Below, in pieces: positions 1-4,931 of a stretch of DNA of 5,338 bases; position 1 is the first letter of the stretch, and every line of letters begins with the position of its first letter. Under the pieces are notes generated by a model. That model did no database searches. It was given only the letters and a program-made list of their open reading frames with translations, and was not told the origin of the DNA. Origin of the DNA: CAYLZO01 sp964387775 (GTDB lineage: Bacteria; Chloroflexota; Anaerolineae; JAAYZQ01); contig CAYLZO010000299.1 of the NCBI GenBank assembly GCA_964387775.1, forward strand, positions 1 through 5,338, given 5' to 3'. Position numbers and translations under genes: made by a program.

Positions 1-2036
1 ACCTGGGCGACACCGTCCTCGACCTGGACCTGACGCCCAACCTGGCCCGCTGTTTCAGCCTGATCGGCGTGGCCCGCGAGGTCGCCGCGCTGACCGACGG
101 CTCGCTGCGCTATCCCAGCACCGAGTGGCAGACCGAGGGGGCGCCCGCCGCCGAGCTGGCCCGCGTCGAGATCGAGGACCCCGACCTGTGCAGCCGCTAC
201 ATCGCCACGGTCATCCGCGACGTCGAGATCGGCCCCTCGCCGCAGTGGATGCAGCGCCGCGTGCGCCGGGGCGGCATGCGGCCCATCAGCAACATTGTGG
301 ACGTCACCAACTATGTGATGCTGGAGTGGGGCCAGCCCCTTCACGCCTTTGACTACGACAAGCTGGTGGCCCGCGCAGAGGCCAGTGATGCGGACGTGCC
401 GACCATCATCGTCCGCCGGGCCAAACCGGGCGAGCGGATGACGACCCTCGACGACGTGGAGCGTGTCTTCAGTGAGGAGACGCTGCTCATCTGCGACACG
501 GCCGGCCCCATTGCCATCGCCGGCGTCATGGGCGGCTTTGAGACCGAGATCGACGAGAATACGCGCAGCATCCTGCTCGAATCGGCTAATTTTGGCCTGG
601 TGAGCGTGCGGCGCACGGCCCAGGCCCTCAAGCTGCCCAGCGAGGCCAGCCAGCGCTTCGGCCGGGGCATCCACCCCGAGCTGGCGGCGCCGGCTGCCCG
701 CCGGGCCAGCGAGCTCATGCGTGTCCTGGCCGGGGGCACGGTGGCGCCGGGCATGGTGGACGCCTATCCCGTCCCGCCTGAGCCGGTCGTCATCGAGCTG
801 ACCGCGGAGGAGGTCGCGCGCAACCTGGGCATCGCTTTCAGCCTGGACGAGATCGAGCGCATTCTCGAATCACTCGAGTTCACGTGCGAACGCATCACGC
901 CTCACGCAACACGCGTCACCGTCCCCGACCACCGTCTCGACTGCGAGTATCCGGCCGACCTCATCGAGGAGGTCGCGCGCATCTATGGCTACGATCGCAT
1001 CCCCGTCACCGAGATGGCCGACCGGCTGCCGCCGCAGCGGGCCAACCGCAGCCTGGAGCTGGAGGAGGAGGTGCGCGACGTCCTCGTCGGCTGTGGCCTG
1101 CAAGAGACCGTCACCTACTCGCTGACCAACCTCGACCGGGAGGCAGCCCTGACACCGGGCCGGACAGCTGAAGATTTGGCTCAGGACACCTACGTCGTCT
1201 TGGAGAATCCCATCAGCGTCGAGCGTTCGGTCATGCGCCACCACCTGCTGACCAACGCCCTGGAGACAGCGGCCGCCAATCTGCGCTTCCGCGACCGGGT
1301 CGAGATTTTTGAAGTGGGCAAGGTCTTTTTGCTCCAGCCCGGCGAGGAACTGCCCGAGGAGCCCCGGCGCCTGTCCATCGTGATGACCGGTCCCCGGCAG
1401 GAGCGGCACTGGCAGGCGCCTGCCAAGGCTGAGGACGGCTCGGAACAGGGCCTGGATTTCTTTGACCTGAAGGGCGTCGTCGAGGCGTTGCTGGAGCGCC
1501 TGCACGTCAGCGGCGCCGTCTTTGAACCGGCCGAACATCCGACCCTTCGACAGGCTCAGGGCATGGCCTTCCATCCGGGCCGCACGGCCCGCCTGCGCAT
1601 CCACGACAAAGAGATCGGCTACCTGGGCGAGGTCCATCCCCAGGTGCGCGAGGCATTCGAGCTGCCTGGACAGCGGGTCGCCGCCGCCGAGCTGGACCTG
1701 GAAGCCCTGCTGGCGCGGGTGCCGGAGACCTGGTTCGTCGAGCCCCTCTCGCCCTACCCGGCGGTGCTCCAAGACCTGGCCGTGGTAGTGGACGAAGAGA
1801 CCCCAGCCGAGGCGGTGCGGGGCCTCATCGCCGAGACGGGCGGCTTTTTGCTCAAAAAGGTCGAACTGTTCGACGTCTACCGGGGGGAGCCGATCCCCGA
1901 GGGCAAAAAGAGCCTGGCCTACGCCCTGACCTTCCAGGCGCCGGACAAGACGCTGCGCGACGAGGTCGCGGCCAAGCAGGTGCAGCGGATCGTCAGGCGG
2001 CTGGAGGCCGAGCTGGGCGCTCAACTGCGCAGCTAG
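1..2036 (+). CDS. pheT: Phenylalanyl-tRNA synthetase beta subunit, 5'-truncated by the window edge
   Basis: This is the beta chain of the cytoplasmic alpha2-beta2 enzyme that charges tRNA-Phe; the beta chain recognises the tRNA and edits Tyr-tRNA-Phe. The reading frame is open from position 3 to the TAG at 2034-2036, giving 677 visible residues. Roughly 150 residues, including the N-terminal tRNA-binding OB fold, should lie upstream (family size about 790-830). The first residues, LGDTVLDLDLTPN, are already internal PheT sequence, so the GTG at 69 is not the start. Numbering from position 3, the B3/B4 editing domain spans about 62-222 (GMRPISNIVDVTNYVMLEWG, then PSEASQRFGRGIHPE). The B5 domain spans about 260-334, with DLIEEVARIYGYDRIP. 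The catalytic-like core follows to about 570 (ENPISVERSVMRHHLL, then FEVGKVF). A C-terminal ferredoxin-fold anticodon-binding domain covers about 582-676 (LSPYPAVLQDLAVVV, FDVYRGEPIPEGKKSLAY). Two oddities, a REP-like insertion at residues 514-521 and a heptamer tract in B5, are listed separately. pheS would be expected just upstream. Confidence 0.97.
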   Translation, partial: LGDTVLDLDLTPNLARCFSLIGVAREVAALTDGSLRYPSTEWQTEGAPAAELARVEIEDPDLCSRYIATVIRDVEIGPSPQWMQRRVRRGGMRPISNIVDVTNYVMLEWGQPLHAFDYDKLVARAEASDADVPTIIVRRAKPGERMTTLDDVERVFSEETLLICDTAGPIAIAGVMGGFETEIDENTRSILLESANFGLVSVRRTAQALKLPSEASQRFGRGIHPELAAPAARRASELMRVLAGGTVAPGMVDAYPVPPEPVVIELTAEEVARNLGIAFSLDEIERILESLEFTCERITPHATRVTVPDHRLDCEYPADLIEEVARIYGYDRIPVTEMADRLPPQRANRSLELEEEVRDVLVGCGLQETVTYSLTNLDREAALTPGRTAEDLAQDTYVVLENPISVERSVMRHHLLTNALETAAANLRFRDRVEIFEVGKVFLLQPGEELPEEPRRLSIVMTGPRQERHWQAPAKAEDGSEQGLDFFDLKGVVEALLERLHVSGAVFEPAEHPTLRQAQGMAFHPGRTARLRIHDKEIGYLGEVHPQVREAFELPGQRVAAAELDLEALLARVPETWFVEPLSPYPAVLQDLAVVVDEETPAEAVRGLIAETGGFLLKKVELFDVYRGEPIPEGKKSLAYALTFQAPDKTLRDEVAAKQVQRIVRRLEAELGAQLRS
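893..920 (+). repeat. Four-unit degenerate 7-bp tandem repeat inside pheT
   Basis: The units are CATCACG, CCTCACG, CAACACG and CGTCACC, exactly 7 bp apart, with a rough consensus of CNNCACG. Because 7 is not a multiple of 3, the repeat is not a simple codon repeat. The encoded residues, about ITPHATRVT, lie in a loop-to-strand region of the B5 domain just before the conserved VPDHRLD. The reading frame is intact. It may be chance in GC-rich coding DNA or a remnant of a heptamer-type repeat tract. Confidence 0.4.
1543..1561. repeat. REP-like repeat copy inserted in frame within pheT
   Basis: The 19-bp sequence CCCTTCGACAGGCTCAGGG has complementary ends (CCCT/AGGG). It matches, from memory, a very common interspersed repeat in environmental bacterial genomes (CCTTCGACAAGCTCAGG type). 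Read in the pheT frame it gives TLRQAQG, a peptide that recurs in unrelated proteins when this repeat sits in a gene; the opposite strand gives the equally typical LSLSKG. The flanking protein reads EHP-TLRQAQGM-AFHPGR, whereas PheT homologues usually have only a few residues before HPGR. The copy therefore appears to add about 8 residues (24 bp) in a surface loop of the core domain without breaking the frame. Confidence 0.7.
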
Positions 2037-2056
2037 CCTCAACCTGCCACACACAA

Positions 2057-2089
2057 AGGCGCTCGGGATGCCCCGCATCCCGAGCGCCT
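2057..2089. terminator. Bidirectional intrinsic-type terminator hairpin between pheT and the AOR gene
   Basis: A perfect 15-bp inverted repeat, AGGCGCTCGGGATGC (2057-2071) and its complement (2075-2089), is separated by the loop CCC. It sits 20 bp after the pheT stop and 24 bp after the end of the convergent AOR gene, which is the expected place for a shared terminator. On the + strand it is followed by the pyrimidine-rich stretch CTCTATCTCCATCTCTATCT. On the - strand it is followed by TTGTGTGTGG. Neither side has a clean run of U, so termination strength is uncertain. The 10-mer TCTCTATCTC occurs twice, 12 bp apart, directly after the stem (2089-2098 and 2101-2110). Confidence 0.75.
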
Positions 2090-2113
2090 CTCTATCTCCA
2101 TCTCTATCTCGAA

Positions 2114-4000
2114 CTACTCAAGCAGCGCGTCCAGCCCCAGCACCCGCAGCCGCGCCTCGCTCGGCACGCCGCTCTCCGGGTCCCAGCCCATCCGCTCGTA
2201 AAAGTGGCGCCGGAACCAGACAAAGTCCGCGTCGCGGATGGCGTTGTCCTCAATGGGTCCTTCCTCAAAGGCCGTCGTCACCCGTTTGGGCAGCACGTCG
2301 TCGTCGGCCGTGAACCCCTGGCGCTGATTGAAGAGCCGCGCCAGCGTCTGGGCCCGCTCGCCGATGGCCAGTACGTCGGGGATGGTGTACTCGACGCCGG
2401 TCACGCCGGAAAGCGCCTGGGCCATGCGTTCGTAGTCGTAGCAGTAGAACATGCAGATCAGGGCGCAGTCCTGGAAGTGGCTCCAGTTCAGCTCGTTGTA
2501 AAAGACCGTCAGTTTGTCCTCGTCCAGGGCCTGCCGGTCCACCGGGCCGATGGGCTCCGCCAGGGCCGAGTTGATGCGGTCGATGGAGCGGCCGGCGCGG
2601 GTGTAGGCCGTGTCGTGCATGTTCATCATGTGGTCGGCGCCGACGGGGGCCACGGCGTAGCCGACGCCCATGGCCGGCTTGAGGCGGGGTTCGTGCATCG
2701 CCAGCGCCTGGCCCTTGACCGTCAGGTTGAAGGGCTGCGACTGGGGGCCGAAACGCTCGGCCATGCGGGCCACGCCCTCGGCCAGCACGTCGCCAAAGCC
2801 CTCCCGCTTGGCGATCATCTCCACGGAGCGCACGACCAAATCGCCGTCGCCCCAGCGGTATTCCAGTCCCCCGGTGTCTCGGGCGGTCAGGATGTCGTTT
2901 TCGAAACACTCCATGGCAAAGGCGATGGCCATGCCCGTCGAAATGACGTCCAGGCCGTAGCCGTTGGCCAGCTCGTTGGCCTTGAGCACGGCCAGGTTGT
3001 CCTCCACGCCGCAGCAGGGACCAAAGGCGGCCATGGCCTCGTACTCGGCCCCGCCGTAGACGGGATCGAGGTTGCGGCTGGGCTCCTCGGCCTCGTTTTC
3101 AAAGACCTGCTTGCAATAGACCGGGCAGGCGTGGCACGTATCGCGCTCTTTGAGGAACATCTCGTAGTTGCGCTCGCCACTGAGTTTGTCGGCGTGCTCG
3201 AACACGGCCTTGCCAAAGTTGTGGGTGGGCAAGCCGCCAACCTTGGCCAGGCCCGCCAGGCTGTCCTGGGTGCCGCGCCCGGTGGGCGACGTGGCCCAGC
3301 TCATCAACTCCTCATAGTTCTGGCCCAGCCAGCGGGCCACCTCCGTCACGCGCGAGCGGTCGGCCACCGGCAGATTCAGGGTGCCCCGCACGGCCACGGC
3401 CTTGAGGTTTTTTGAACCCATCAGCGCGCCCAGGCCGTTGCGGCCCGCCGCCCGGTTGACGTCGTGGATGACGGCCGCGTAACGCACCTGATTCTCGCCC
3501 GCCGGGCCGATCTGGGCCACGCGAACCCGCTCATCCCCGAGCTCTTCTCGGATCTTGGCCTGCGTCGGCGCGGTCTTTAGGCCCCAGAGATGCTCTGCCG
3601 GGCGAACTTTTGCTTCACCATCCTTGATCCAGAGGTAGACGGGCGACTCGGCCCGGCCGCGCACGACCAGCGCGTCGAATCCGGCCCGCTTGAACTCGTG
3701 GCCCCACCAGCCGCCCACCTCGGAGCTGCCCAGGGCGCCGGTCAGCGGCGACTTGCCGGCCACGCCGTGGCGCCCCGCGCCGGGAAAGCTGGTGCCCTGC
3801 ATCACGCCGGGGACAAAGATGAGCAGGTTGTCGGGGCTAAAGGGCTCGGTGTCTGGGGGCAGGTCGCGGAGGAGCAGGTAGGCGGCCAGCCCCCGCCCGC
3901 CGGCCAGCAGGCGGTAGACGTCGTCAGGCGGTTCCTCGACGCGCGTCTCGCCCGTTGTCAGGTCTATGTGCAAGATTCTTCCGTAGGTGCCACCAATCAT
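2114..4000 (-). CDS. Tungsten-type aldehyde:ferredoxin oxidoreductase (AOR family), complete
   Basis: A 628-residue protein, close to the 605 residues of Pyrococcus furiosus AOR. The family oxidises aldehydes to carboxylic acids in the cytoplasm, passing electrons through a bis-pyranopterin tungsten (rarely molybdenum) centre and a [4Fe-4S] cluster to ferredoxin. The N-terminal AFOR domain (about 4-206) contains GGRGLAAYLL, KSPLTGALGSSEVGGWWG and RNGLGALMGSKNLKAVAV. The C-terminal helical domains follow. The cluster ligands fit C289-x2-C292-x3-C296 (CHACPVYC) plus C516 in DCALIC, matching Cys288/291/295/494 of P. furiosus AOR in spacing and order. The pterin motif is NGYGLD at 346-351, with Asn where P. 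furiosus has Asp; the second motif is 511-DCALIC. The ATG at 3998-4000 starts the typical GGTYGRILHIDLTTGE and has a Shine-Dalgarno sequence. No NADH or FeS partner subunit is visible, so ferredoxin is the likely acceptor. The exact substrate is unknown; a glyceraldehyde-3-phosphate (GAPOR-like) role is possible but not shown. Confidence 0.95.
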   Translation of the reverse strand: MIGGTYGRILHIDLTTGETRVEEPPDDVYRLLAGGRGLAAYLLLRDLPPDTEPFSPDNLLIFVPGVMQGTSFPGAGRHGVAGKSPLTGALGSSEVGGWWGHEFKRAGFDALVVRGRAESPVYLWIKDGEAKVRPAEHLWGLKTAPTQAKIREELGDERVRVAQIGPAGENQVRYAAVIHDVNRAAGRNGLGALMGSKNLKAVAVRGTLNLPVADRSRVTEVARWLGQNYEELMSWATSPTGRGTQDSLAGLAKVGGLPTHNFGKAVFEHADKLSGERNYEMFLKERDTCHACPVYCKQVFENEAEEPSRNLDPVYGGAEYEAMAAFGPCCGVEDNLAVLKANELANGYGLDVISTGMAIAFAMECFENDILTARDTGGLEYRWGDGDLVVRSVEMIAKREGFGDVLAEGVARMAERFGPQSQPFNLTVKGQALAMHEPRLKPAMGVGYAVAPVGADHMMNMHDTAYTRAGRSIDRINSALAEPIGPVDRQALDEDKLTVFYNELNWSHFQDCALICMFYCYDYERMAQALSGVTGVEYTIPDVLAIGERAQTLARLFNQRQGFTADDDVLPKRVTTAFEEGPIEDNAIRDADFVWFRRHFYERMGWDPESGVPSEARLRVLGLDALLE

Positions 4001-4009
4001 TTCTTTCGA

Positions 4010-4017
4010 TCCTTTCC
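4010..4017 (-). promoter_or_regulatory. Shine-Dalgarno sequence of the AOR gene
   Basis: On the - strand GGAAAGGA lies 9 nt before the ATG at 4000, supporting that start. It overlaps the inner direct-repeat copy (4015-4022) that borders the mobile element, so the insertion ends immediately upstream of the ribosome binding site. Confidence 0.65.
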
Positions 4018-4022
4018 ACAGG
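4015..4022. repeat. Left 8-bp target-site duplication of the MITE
   Basis: TCCACAGG directly abuts the left terminal inverted repeat. The identical 8-mer directly abuts the right terminal inverted repeat at 4168-4175. Exact adjacency on both sides is what transposition with an 8-bp staggered cut would leave. Confidence 0.75.
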
Positions 4023-4050
4023 GTGAGCGTTCAGGGGGATCTTGAATGGG

Positions 4051-4070
4051 ACACGGATTCACACGGATTT
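4051..4070. repeat. Two 10-bp direct repeats in the left arm of the MITE
   Basis: ACACGGATTC and ACACGGATTT stand head to tail with a 10-bp period. They are the complement of the three-unit tract in the right arm at 4112-4141. From memory, related CACGGATT strings are frequent in intergenic DNA of environmental bacteria. Confidence 0.65.
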
Positions 4071-4094
4071 TAGCTACTCGCGACGGAATGCCAA
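4067..4094 (-). promoter_or_regulatory. Possible outward promoter inside the MITE, reading toward AOR
   Basis: On the - strand TTGGCA (4089-4094) is followed after 16 bp by TAAAAT (4067-4072); each box matches the sigma70 consensus at 5 of 6 positions. Transcripts would start near 4060 and run into the AOR gene about 60 nt later. The boxes fall in the hairpin tip region. This is pattern matching only; it competes with the upstream candidate at 4190-4218. Confidence 0.3.
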
Positions 4095-4111
4095 CCAATT
4101 TCGTCAGCGCG

Positions 4112-4141
4112 AATCCGTGTAAATCCGTTTAATCCGTGTCC
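4112..4141. repeat. Three 10-bp direct repeats in the right arm of the MITE
   Basis: AATCCGTGTA, AATCCGTTTA and ATCCGTGTCC follow each other with a period of 10 bp, about one DNA helical turn. They are inverted relative to the two units at 4051-4070. The unequal number of units (two against three) makes the arms slip in several alternative pairings. Confidence 0.65.
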
Positions 4142-4167
4142 AATCATAACCCCACCTGAACGGTTAC

Positions 4168-4175
4168 TCCACAGG
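4168..4175. repeat. Right 8-bp target-site duplication of the MITE
   Basis: This TCCACAGG is identical to 4015-4022 and begins at the base after the right terminal inverted repeat. Removing 4023-4175 would restore a single TCCACAGG and a short ordinary leader before AOR. Confidence 0.75.
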
Positions 4176-4189
4176 TTTTCAGCGTGCGT

Positions 4190-4218
4190 ATCGTAGCGTT
4201 AAGCAAAGGAAAAGTCAA
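4190..4218 (-). promoter_or_regulatory. Candidate sigma70-type promoter of the AOR gene, upstream of the MITE
   Basis: On the - strand TTGACT (4213-4218, 5 of 6 consensus bases) is separated by exactly 17 bp from TACGAT (4190-4195, 4 of 6, with the key TA...T kept). Transcription would begin near 4183. Without the inserted element the leader would be about 30 nt; with it the leader is about 183 nt and includes the whole hairpin. The promoter starts about 30 bp past the HAD gene stop. No clear terminator separates it from that gene, so read-through from the upstream operon is also possible. Confidence 0.45.
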
Positions 4219-4247
4219 ATCGGCCGCAAGCAGAGAGGTTGGCGGAT

Positions 4248-4931
4248 TCAGGGAGCGGAGGCCAGGCGTTCTCGAGGAAAGTGCTGCAGGCTTTCGATGA
4301 TCTCGTGGACGCCTTCGAGCCGGATTAGCCGGCTATGGATCTGGGCTGGCCCCAGCGCCACGACGTAGCCGATGCCGGCAGCGTGCGCTGCCTGGATGCC
4401 CGAATGCGAATCCTCGACGACGATGCACTCAGCCGGCTCCAGGCTCAGGTTCGCCGCTGCCTGAAGGTAGAGGTCGGGTGCCGGTTTGCCGGGCCGGGTG
4501 CCGTCGTCGTAGACGATTGAGGCGACGGAGAACCAGCGGTCCAAGTGCAGGTGGGTGATGAAAAAGTCGAGATTGCGCTTGCCCGAGGCGGTGGCAATGG
4601 TGTGCGGGATGTCCTGCGCGACGAGATAGTCCAGTAGCTCCTCAGCCCCCGGCGATAGTTGAAACCCCGGCCCCTGGTCCAGGCAGAGGCGGCGATAGAG
4701 GATCTCCTTCTCTTCGCCGAGGCGTTCGACCTCGTGCGGAGCCAGGGATCGCCCGGCGAGGTAGGATAGCGTGTGCTGGTTGTTTCGTCCGTGGACGTGA
4801 ATCGCCATTTCTTCGTCCGAAAAGGGTGCACCGCGCATCTGTGCCGAGAATTGCCGCCAGGCTGATTCCTGGAGCTGGCCGTCCCACCACAGAACGCCGT
4901 TGAAATCAAAGATGATGCCCTGGAATCTCAT
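4248..4931 (-). CDS. HAD-superfamily hydrolase, beta-phosphoglucomutase-like (subfamily IA)
   Basis: A 227-residue cytoplasmic protein with the full set of HAD motifs. Motif I is 9-DFNGVL; D9 is the expected aspartyl nucleophile. Motif II is 111-TIATAS with T114/S116. Motif III is K149 in RPGKPAPDLY. Motif IV is 173-ED in VVEDSHSGIQAAHAAGI. Residues about 15-85 form the helical cap between motif I and the core, as in beta-phosphoglucomutase and small sugar-phosphate phosphatases. The residue two after the nucleophile is N11 rather than the usual Asp that acts as acid/base in beta-phosphoglucomutase, so true mutase activity is doubtful. Some HAD proteins naturally carry DFNG. The ATG overlaps the upstream phosphofructokinase stop (ATGA), and no clear Shine-Dalgarno sequence is seen, so translation is probably coupled. 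Sugar-phosphate phosphatase is the best guess; the substrate is unknown. Confidence 0.9.
   Translation of the reverse strand: MRFQGIIFDFNGVLWWDGQLQESAWRQFSAQMRGAPFSDEEMAIHVHGRNNQHTLSYLAGRSLAPHEVERLGEEKEILYRRLCLDQGPGFQLSPGAEELLDYLVAQDIPHTIATASGKRNLDFFITHLHLDRWFSVASIVYDDGTRPGKPAPDLYLQAAANLSLEPAECIVVEDSHSGIQAAHAAGIGYVVALGPAQIHSRLIRLEGVHEIIESLQHFPRERLASAP
4928..4931 (-). promoter_or_regulatory. ATGA stop/start overlap coupling phosphofructokinase and HAD genes
   Basis: On the - strand the TGA of the phosphofructokinase gene (4928-4930) and the ATG of the HAD gene (4929-4931) share bases. The 18 nt before the ATG contain no good purine-rich ribosome binding site, so re-initiation by terminating ribosomes is likely. 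Confidence 0.7.

Larger units (their letters stand above)
4023..4167. mobile_element. 145-bp MITE-like inverted-repeat element in the AOR leader
   Basis: The element starts with GTGAGCGTTCAGG (4023-4035) and ends with CCTGAACGGTTAC (4155-4167), whose complement GTAACCGTTCAGG matches the left end at 11 of 13 positions. The arms continue inward: GGACACGGATT (4049-4059) pairs perfectly with 4131-4141, ACGGATTT (4063-4070) with 4121-4128, and GACGGAAT (4082-4089) with 4098-4105 including one G-U pair around the loop GCCAACCA. The whole element can thus fold into one long interrupted hairpin. It encodes no protein and is 50% GC by count, visibly lower than the neighbouring genes. The right arm carries an extra 10-bp unit. 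Ends of GTAA type with an 8-bp duplication recall IS66-family elements, so a non-autonomous IS66-type derivative is a reasonable but unproven guess. Confidence 0.75.

Noticed and set aside
69..71. GTG as the start codon of pheT
   Set aside because: Conserved PheT sequence (LGDTVLDLDLTPN...) continues upstream to the window edge in the same frame, so the gene starts outside the window.
870..2078. A 402-codon open frame on the - strand opposite pheT
   Set aside because: It is a GC-rich antisense shadow: it shows no recognisable family, includes the antisense reading of the REP-like repeat (LSLSKG), and runs across a strongly conserved pheT reading frame.
2204..3415. A 403-codon open frame on the + strand opposite the AOR gene
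   Set aside because: Its composition (rich in His, Val, Gly, Ala and Gln) is typical of antisense frames in GC-rich DNA, and the opposite strand carries an intact, well-conserved AOR.
4049..4141. CRISPR array
   Set aside because: The repeat units are only about 10 bp, contiguous without spacers and in inverted arms, which fits a MITE hairpin and not a CRISPR array.
4001..4247. Molybdenum/tungsten cofactor riboswitch in the AOR leader
   Set aside because: The leader structure is fully explained by the inverted-repeat element with its target duplication, and I saw no recognisable riboswitch core. A covariance-model search would be decisive.
4001..4247. A small gene or tRNA in the gap between the AOR and HAD genes
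   Set aside because: No frame with a ribosome binding site and plausible protein, and no cloverleaf with a TTCGAATC-like T arm, is visible; the gap is taken up by the element and the promoter candidates.
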